Source: Chytridium lagenaria
Lineage: Eukaryota; Chytridiomycota; Chytridiomycetes; Chytridiales; Chytridiaceae
DNA length: 64,000 nt
Reading direction: 5' to 3'
NCBI GenBank assembly: GCA_025449115.1
Contig: JAHLKC010000058.1
Coordinates: 163,707-227,706 of the forward strand
Of the stretch, positions 58,210-64,000 are shown piece by piece. Every line of letters starts with the position of its first letter. The stretch's first letter is position 1. A program made the translations under genes and the position numbers. The notes under the pieces are model-generated. The model was not told the origin of the DNA. It saw only the letters and a list, made by a program, of their open reading frames with translations, and did no database searches.

Positions 58210-60354
58210 TCATTTAAGAGGTGGCATCAAGGATAGGTCCCGAAGAGTAGGAGAAGGTGAGCGGGGTGGAGTTGATGAGGGACTAACAGCATCATCAACG
58301 TCAATCAGCTCACTATCATTAACAGGGTTTGGCTCATCAACACCGACGGGGAGAGCCGTGCGGGGGATAGCGGCTGCGGGCTCCGCAGAGGAAGTGTTGG
58401 AACCCATGGTGAGTACTTTAGGTGCATGACCATCAACTAAAGGAGTATTCTTTCCCACATCAGCGTCAACACTCCTGAGAAGGGGGAGAGGAGGTCTGCT
58501 GGAAGGGGTGGAAGAGCCAGAACGAAGCTCACGGTACTGAAGAAGGGTGAGCTTCTTTGATTCCTTCAACATCCGACGTCAGATGCTTTGTGTTTGCTAA
58601 CCCATAGACTCTAGGGCGTGACAATGGATGACGGGGTGCTCTACGGCGAGAAGCAAGAGCAACTGGAGCCACCTGACGGGGGTCGGTGTGGTCATCGTCA
58701 TCACTGGCAGAGCCCACAGAGGAAGTGGTGGTGTCGGTGAGAGAATCACCATCAACCGAGGAGAGGCTGGTAAGTGGGAGTTGTTCCTTCCCAACGTTGT
58801 TGAGGGGATGGTTCAGGGGAAGACGGACCTGACTTCTCTGTTTAAGCAGAGCCTGGGGAACTGGTACGAAGGGACCAAAGGGACCGGAGGAGGTGCAGGG
58901 GGCGAGGATGGATGCCGACGTGAGGTGAGTCGATCACGCATCTCTTTCACCTTCATCTGACTGTTCACCAAGCAGCTGGTGAGGTCGTGCCGTACAGCTA
59001 CAAGTGCTGCATCGGTGTATTCTGTCGCAGCGTCGAGCTGGCGGATATTAAAAGCACCACAGCCCATGAGCATAGCAAGTTCGTTGGTAGAGTCGACTAA
59101 CATGTCTCGAACTCCATTAATTGTTTTGTATAGGCGCTTGCGACGTTCGTCCACAAGAGAGGTGAGAGACTCTAGTCTCTCGTTACGGTAAGCAACGTTA
59201 CTTTTGAGTCGTCCCTCATTAACAGTAACTTCAACACCTAGGTCTCCAAGGCGCTGAACGAGATGGAAGACCAGTCGATGTTGTAGCGGTTGCTACCAAG
59301 TGTCCGCTCGGTTTTGGGGTCGCTGTTGGAGCGGAGCGGCCATGCTCGGCGTCATCAGCAGGATTGAAGCATGCTGGTGGAGTAAGAGGTGCAGGAGGTA
59401 CACGACGGCGCCTAGTGATGAGTATGCGGGGGTCAAGGGAGCCCTCAGCACGCTGGCGGATGGCTTGGTCGCGATGAACCCCAAGCAATTCTTCAAAGGA
59501 GGTGGGATCCTTGGATTTGGGGAACAGGAAGACCTCGTCCCATTCGACTACATCAGGTAAGGGTTCTTTCCCTTTGTTTGTCATATGCTCAGAGGAGGCG
59601 GGTTCGAAGCCTGCCCTGAGCTTGCGGAGGTTGGAGGTGTGTTCATCGTCTGAAAAGACACGAACTACTTCATCATCCTCATCCATCGGGTCGTCGTATG
59701 AAGACTCTCGAGTACAATGATGGGAGCGAGGATTGCGGGATGAAGATGCCAGGTGAGAAAGGCGGTCTTCATCCTTGCTAACACCACCAGGGCGCGAGAG
59801 CCAGAGGAGGCAACGACGGTCTTCTTGGCGACTGGGGCCTCTCTAGAGGAGGAGGGCGACGATTTGACAAAGCTGAGGACCCCTGAGGGTCGGAAAGGAC
59901 CTTCTGATTCTGCCCAGCTGTTGCACGTGTGTCGAGGACCGTTATTCCTCGAGTTTCGCACTCTGATGCGTCAAGGTAAGGGTCCGAGAGCTCGGTTTTC
60001 CCTTTGTTTTGGTTTTGAATAAACCTTGTTAAGTTTTCCTGGCAGATAGGCACCTGGAAGATCGCGCAGTGGCGCGAAATTCGGAGATGGTTCCGTTGGA
60101 TCTCTCCTTGATGGATGGGAGGTCCCGACCTGCCTTGATTTTGAAGAGGCGGGTGTTTTCAGGGATCCCAGTCCTGGTAAGTTTAGGGCGCTTTTTATAT
60201 ACTTTGCCACCATATTTGCGAGGGTAGTCATTGCTAACCCTTGTATTTCCCCAGTCTCGCCAGTTCTTATCTCTAGAGGAGGACACTGGGGGAGCGAGCA
60301 GTATAGGTAAGTAAGTGCATTGCAACAGAAGGCTTCGTGCCGTTCAGCATACAC
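58210..60354. other. coding-like block of the nested insertion, strand uncertain
   Basis: Balanced base composition and long frames mark this as former or present coding sequence. Minus-strand frames: SELIDVDDAVSPSSTPPRSP (58210-58572), FNIRQLDAATEYTDAALVAV (58813-59154), FLFPKSKDPTSFEELLGVHR (59231-59686). Plus-strand frames: LSTLADGLVAMNPKQFFKGG (59300-59560). Good plus-strand splice sites occur: GTAAGG at 59976 with TGGCAG at 60044, GTAAGT at 60178 with CCCCAG at 60254, and GTAAGG at 59557. I cannot decide the strand and recognise no domain. It might be a gag-like protein, or host-type cargo carried by the element. Confidence 0.4.
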
Positions 60355-61339
60355 TTACTTGTAGTAGTCTAACAACAGTATTAATAAGCTAGTTGTCAAA
60401 GTTATTTTGTTTATTTTGTTTGATTACATGTAATCATTATTGCCGGATTCGGCATATAATAAAAACAGCTTATTTATAAACATTTTCGATTATAATCTTG
60501 TTGAAATCCTACAATGCCACGTTGATAAGCATAATGCTTCTTACGGTGTTGTCGTAGGATAAGTCTTCATTGAGATCCCACCGCGACTCTAGTCTAGCGA
60601 GGTGGGGACAGGTCACTTTTTGTAAAAATGTATTGTCACAATTAAATTATCGCGAAATTTGGCTAAGTCCAAACTTCGTTGATGAACATAAATTGATTTT
60701 TTCGAGGGAAAACCACTATATAATGCATTTCGAAAATTAAAATGCGTTTTCTGCAAGCCAATATAAGGCATGCTGCAGGGATGGTGGTCATAACCCATAT
60801 AATAAGAAATAACTAATTTGAAATATAGTATCATAGTCATAATAAATATGAAGATGAAAATGCAAGCTAGAAGCTCGAAAACGAAAAGGATGTACAAAAC
60901 ATGCCCAGGATGCGCTTTAAAAGCGAGGTGAGGCCTAAAAGTCAAGAAATCGAGTACTAATAGCCAATTTTTCTCAGTAGATAATAAGGAAGCCTAGAGG
61001 CTCCATCTAGTGAGGTAGGTATCACATATAGCATGGCCCAGTGGCGTGAGAACGCGACGTGATGGCCATGCAGTGATGATGTGGGCTCTGGTGGGCCCCC
61101 ATGAAGTCCAGATCATTCTGAGGGATCAGAACAATGACGGGACAATGGGAGGTGACACAAAATGATTCTGGGCATGCCGGGGGAGAGGTAGGAAACCATC
61201 GCAAAGTCCATTTACAGCGGGGGAACGCGTCCAGATCGGTCCAGAGCGTCGGTGACGTCGATTCTGCGAAAGAAATAAAGGAAAAGAAGCAAAATCCGAC
61301 GAGAAACTCACCAAACACCCATTTTAGGTTGGGCCCCAC
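60355..61339. other. AT-rich then GC-rich right part of the nested insertion
   Basis: AT-rich from 60380 to 60900 without genes. A stem TCCCACC/GGTGGGGA occurs at about 60577-60607. From 61020 to 61330 GC-rich sequence leads to GGTTGGGCCCCAC just before the 20-bp end repeat; read on the minus strand, GTGGGGCCC would lie where a primer-binding site is expected. That role is speculative. Confidence 0.35.
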
Positions 61340-61361
61340 TGTGATCTTCTCTTGACCCACA

Positions 61362-62129
61362 AAAGCACGCTCTCTCGCAAAAGGATACTCACAAAAGCAA
61401 GGCGTTGAAAACAACTAAAAGTTTACCCCAGTCATCAATCAACTAACATTAAGTGTCATGCTAGCGGTTACGTGTCAAGAGAATATGGAGATACGCCAGT
61501 ACAACGTTAAGACCGCGTTTTGAACGGCAAGCAAGACGTTTACGAGATTTACATAGAGCAGCTGGAGGGATTCGTCGTGGAAGGGAAAGAAGACTGGGTG
61601 TGTCTCTGCATCAAGAGTCTTATGGTCTCATGCAGGCACCGTTGTGTTTCAATAACGACTTGAACACATGTCTCTACTACAAGAGGAACGGGAAGGGTGT
61701 CAGTGTCTATGTTGAAGATATCATTGAGGCAGCGACAAGCACGAAGGAATTGGATATATTGGGGAAGAGACTCATGAGACGTTACTGTGGAACGCGAGCT
61801 GCAAGTTTTCGATACGTGTTGGGGTGGCAATGTCGCAATGATCGTGAAAAAGGAAGATTGTGGTGTTCCAGCAGAGATACATCGAGATGATGGGTCAAAG
61901 GCTGGAATTACCGAAAACTCTTTTACACTATACCCCAATGGACGCCGTGAAGAAACGGTTGACGACGATAGATGGACAGATATCGAAAACAAACGAGAGA
62001 AGTCAAGGATACCGCCAGTACACTGGATCCTTGATGCACGGACGCGACCAGATATCGCGTTTGCTCTGCGTATGGGATGGTTAAAGTAGTTGAGTAAAAC
62101 TGCACGTTTAGAAGCTGAGGGGGAGAATG
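61362..62129 (+). mobile_element. copia element, C-terminal reverse transcriptase and RNase H part (dead)
   Basis: Directly after the insertion the frame resumes: KARSLAKGYSQKQGVEN, KFTPVINQLT, MEIRQYNVKTAF, as in copia reverse transcriptase. A deletion follows, then LHQESYGLMQAPLCFNNDL, KGVSVYVEDIIEAATSTKEL where the catalytic YVDD is YVED, and RYVLGWQC. Later frames give GYRQYTGSLMHGRDQI and DARTRPDIAFALRM, the start of the RNase H region. A purine-rich tract (AAGCTGAGGGGGAGAA, 62114-62129) then borders an LTR beginning TGTTGGG. Stops at 61412 and 61519 and the changed active site show it is inactive. Confidence 0.85.
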
Positions 62130-62438
62130 TTGGGTTTTCATCTTTCTAGGTAGTTTGTTTAACTTACCCATTTCTTTATTTCACTAAGTTTGCCTATCCC
62201 TGCACTGTTTCCTGCCTGAATTTCTGAGCTTAAATATGCTATTTGTTTTGCTGCTCACACCATTTGTGTCAGCGTTAATACCCACACGTGAATCCCCACG
62301 CGTGACTTTGGTTAAGTTACTTGACATGTTTGTTTCTGATAATGAGGGATGTATGGGTCAAGCTTGGAGTGCCACCCTCATATTTACCTGTAGTGTTTTG
62401 GAAGCGTTTAATAACAAGGAGTTTATAGCCATCCTGAT
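62130..62438 (+). repeat. copia 3' LTR (family A), truncated by LTR B insertion
   Basis: Begins TGTTGGGTTTTCATCTTTCT right after the polypurine tract, the same start as the two solo LTRs downstream. Similarity to them fades after the first about 30 bp, with scattered shared pieces (for example GAGGGATGTATGGGTCA). It is cut at about 62438 where LTR B sequence begins. Confidence 0.65.
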
Positions 62439-62487
62439 TGCCTAGAGACAATCCTGATATTGGTTTAAAGGCAAGGTAGGTCGATAA

Positions 62488-62883
62488 TGTTGGGTTTTCA
62501 TCTTTCTATTTTGTTTTACTCACCCACGTTCTTATTTGTCTAATTCGTTTTTCCCCAAACTGTGTTTTATTTACCTGATATTTTAAGTTTGAGTTGATCA
62601 GTTGTTTTAAGCTCCTCATTCCATTTGAAATCCGTTAATCCCTCAACTTTATTATTTTATGTTTATTTTATGATACGTAAAAGGAGGGATTTACGGGTCA
62701 TGAGTTCTGTTGGAAATCCCCACTTTTTACATGTATTGAAAAAAAGGTGTCAACATCAATATATGGAAGTTTCATCGTTATTAGCTCCCTGTCACCTCTG
62801 GAGACTTCATCATCAGTTTTCATAGTTTATTTACTTTATTAATTCATTATATTTTATTACATTTTAACCCTGTAACCCCTACA
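62488..62883 (+). repeat. solo LTR, family A (copy 2) with target duplication GATAA
   Basis: 396 bp, TGTTGGG...CCCTACA, flanked by GATAA on both sides (62483-62487 and 62884-62888). Removing it with one GATAA restores LTR B. No internal sequence remains, as after recombination between two LTRs. Confidence 0.9.
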
Positions 62884-63098
62884 GATAATGAAGATCCTAA
62901 ACACGTTCCCTTCTCCCTTAAACAAGCAGAACCTCGCGATCACTCACCCACACCATTGTTAAACAACAACATCATTTAGGTTCAGGAGTACATCCTGTCC
63001 CTAGGTGCTTGGTGGACTTGCTCTGCTGAATCACCTCCTTTACTCTTCACCCCTAGCCCCTACCTAGTCAAATCTAGGTAGGGAGGATGGGTCAAGAG

Positions 63099-63473
63099 TG
63101 TTGGGTTTTTCATCTATCTATTTTGTTTTACTCACCCGCATTTGTATTTTGTCTAAGTTGTTTTTCCCCCAAACTTTGTTTTAATTTAAGTTTTGAGTTG
63201 ATCAGTTGTATTGGGCTCCTCATTCCATTTGAGGATGCGTTAATCCCTAAACTTTATTATTTTATGTTTAGTTTATGGTACGTAAAAGGAGGGATTCACA
63301 GGTCATGAGTTCTGTTGTAAATCCCCACTTTTTACATGTATTGAGAAAAGGAGTTAACATCAATATATGGAAGTTTTATCGTTATTAGCTCCCTGTCACC
63401 TCTGGAGACTCCATCATCAGTTTTCATAGTATATTTACTTTATGTATTACATCTGAGCCCCGTAACCCCTACA
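63099..63473 (+). repeat. solo LTR, family A (copy 3) with target duplication AAGAG
   Basis: 375 bp, TGTTGGG...CCCTACA, flanked by AAGAG (63094-63098 and 63474-63478). It is clearly homologous to copy 2 along its length, with a few short deletions. It also sits inside LTR B. Confidence 0.9.
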
Positions 63474-63487
63474 AAGAGAAGATCACA

Positions 63488-63780
63488 GTGAGTGTATACG
63501 TATCTGATTGGTTTACCTTCAGTTTCCTGATGCCAAAATTGGGTCTTCTCTGATGACAGGTTGACTTCATGAACTATGAACACCCAGTAACGCTACAATT
63601 GGTAGCACAGAAAGCTTTAATCCGATGTAAGATTTAAAGCTCAGACCTCCTAATCCAAATGCAATGAACTGATTTCCGCCAACGCTTTGAGGATTTTTAC
63701 ATCAAGTTGTTACGTAGGAATTTTTGGGATTTGGGGTGAGCTTTCATGATTTTTATTATTAACTTTTCACCCCTCAAACA
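63488..63780. other. sequence right of the LTR cluster
   Basis: No gene or repeat recognised. It may belong to the interior of a further element whose 5' LTR is LTR B copy 2. Confidence 0.35.
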
Positions 63781-63960
63781 TCCGCACCCACACTTTGCCC
63801 ATCAACCATCCTCACCCATCCTCAGCATCCTCCAAAACTTTGGCTATCCTCACCCATCCTGACTCATCCTCACTCACACCTCGCCCATCCTCACCGCATC
63901 TTGTGCATCTCACCCATCCTCACCCATCCAGCCCCACCTCTAACCTGTCCTCCGCACTCA
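63781..63960. repeat. minisatellite of CCCATCCTCA-type units
   Basis: About 180 bp of imperfect 10-20 bp units containing CATCCTCACC, CATCCTCAGC and CATCCTGACT variants in tandem, continuing close to the window end. Confidence 0.75.
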
Positions 63961-64000
63961 TCACCGCCCACCCACTGTCACAGTTTTACTCCTGTAATCT

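Larger units (their letters stand above)
55370..61361. mobile_element. 5,992-bp nested insertion splitting the copia reverse transcriptase
   Basis: The copia reverse transcriptase frame stops at ...DKRK (55369) and continues at ARSLAKGYSQKQG (61366) in register once this block is removed. Both ends carry the same 20-bp sequence TGTGATCTTCTCTTGACCCA (55370-55389 and 61340-61359) and AAAG flanks each side. The left end is a full LTR-like copy of 274 bp; the right end keeps only about 22 bp of it, so the element is truncated or rearranged there. Inside are an ExoIII-like gene, a region open on both strands, and AT-rich sequence. No reverse transcriptase or integrase of its own was recognised, so it may be non-autonomous. 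Confidence 0.7.
62439..63487 (+). repeat. LTR family B, copy 2 (inverted relative to copy 1, split by two solo LTRs)
   Basis: Pieces 62439-62487, 62884-63098 and 63474-63487 together match the reverse complement of 55370-55643 from TGCCTAGAGAC to AGAAGATCACA, about 268 bp without the two insertions and their duplications. Confidence 0.8.

Noticed and set aside
60560..60620. Possible small structured RNA (TCCCACC/GGTGGGGA stem)
   Set aside because: No tRNA or snRNA sequence features, and it lies in a transposon remnant; a single stem is not enough.
62430..63490. Possible CRISPR-like or miniature tandem element because two similar blocks occur in series
   Set aside because: The blocks are 375-396 bp, begin TG and end CA, and have different 5-bp target duplications: two independent solo LTRs.

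Overview
The window reads as nuclear DNA of a zoosporic (flagellated, chytrid-like) fungus. Genes are densely packed on both strands and carry many short GT-AG introns, mostly about 45-110 nt. Fungal-type genes (Swf1-like palmitoyltransferase, PSP1-domain protein, ATG27-like protein, GCN4/ATF4-class bZIP) sit beside genes normally kept only by organisms with cilia or flagella: a KIF3B-type kinesin-2 motor, a TTC16-like TPR protein and a FAM184-like coiled-coil protein. This placement comes from gene content only; no rRNA or other phylogenetic marker was available.

Layout. 1-8.6 kb: SCAI (runs off the left edge), SWF1-type DHHC enzyme, mitochondrial glycine-cleavage T protein, PPP4R2-like subunit, ATG27-like membrane protein, TTC16-like protein. 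9.2-19.1 kb: PSP1-domain protein, an unrecognised coiled-coil protein, ribosomal protein uL3 (RPL3), a small hypothetical, proteasome deubiquitinase RPN11. 19.2-25.3 kb: GPATCH4-like protein, a small COX-subunit-like protein, a low-complexity hypothetical, TRAPPC5 and an ELMO-domain protein that share a start site. 25.5-36 kb: UIM protein, ZDHHC16-like enzyme, SLC25 carrier, SBDS, SET/NAP histone chaperone, bZIP factor. 36.6-52.6 kb: KIF3B divergent with a coiled-coil gene, SEC31, FAM184-like gene, bHLH factor, TBC RabGAP. 52.7-63.5 kb: a graveyard of retroelements. It holds a LINE 3' fragment, a copia-type element whose reverse transcriptase is split by a nested 5,992-bp insertion, two inverted copies of one LTR, and two solo LTRs with perfect 5-bp target duplications. 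The last 500 bp hold a minisatellite.

The host genes are mostly housekeeping: ribosome (RPL3, SBDS, probably GPATCH4), proteasome (RPN11), secretory traffic (SEC31, TRAPPC5, TBC, ELMOD, two DHHC enzymes, ATG27), mitochondrion (GCVT, carrier, COX-like), chromatin and transcription (SET, bZIP, bHLH, SCAI) and the flagellum. I found no operon-like functional clusters, CRISPR arrays, rRNA genes or tRNA genes that I could support.

A major caution: several strongly conserved genes, above all RPL3 with about six breaks, are interrupted by single-base indels although the protein stays conserved on both sides. This looks like uncorrected sequencing or assembly error, so the exon structures and ends given here are approximate wherever a frameshift is noted. 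I saw no convincing candidate for an entirely new system. The most unusual items are the shared CATG start of TRAPPC5 and ELMOD, the 4-nt microexon of RPL3, and the ExoIII-like gene inside the nested insertion.
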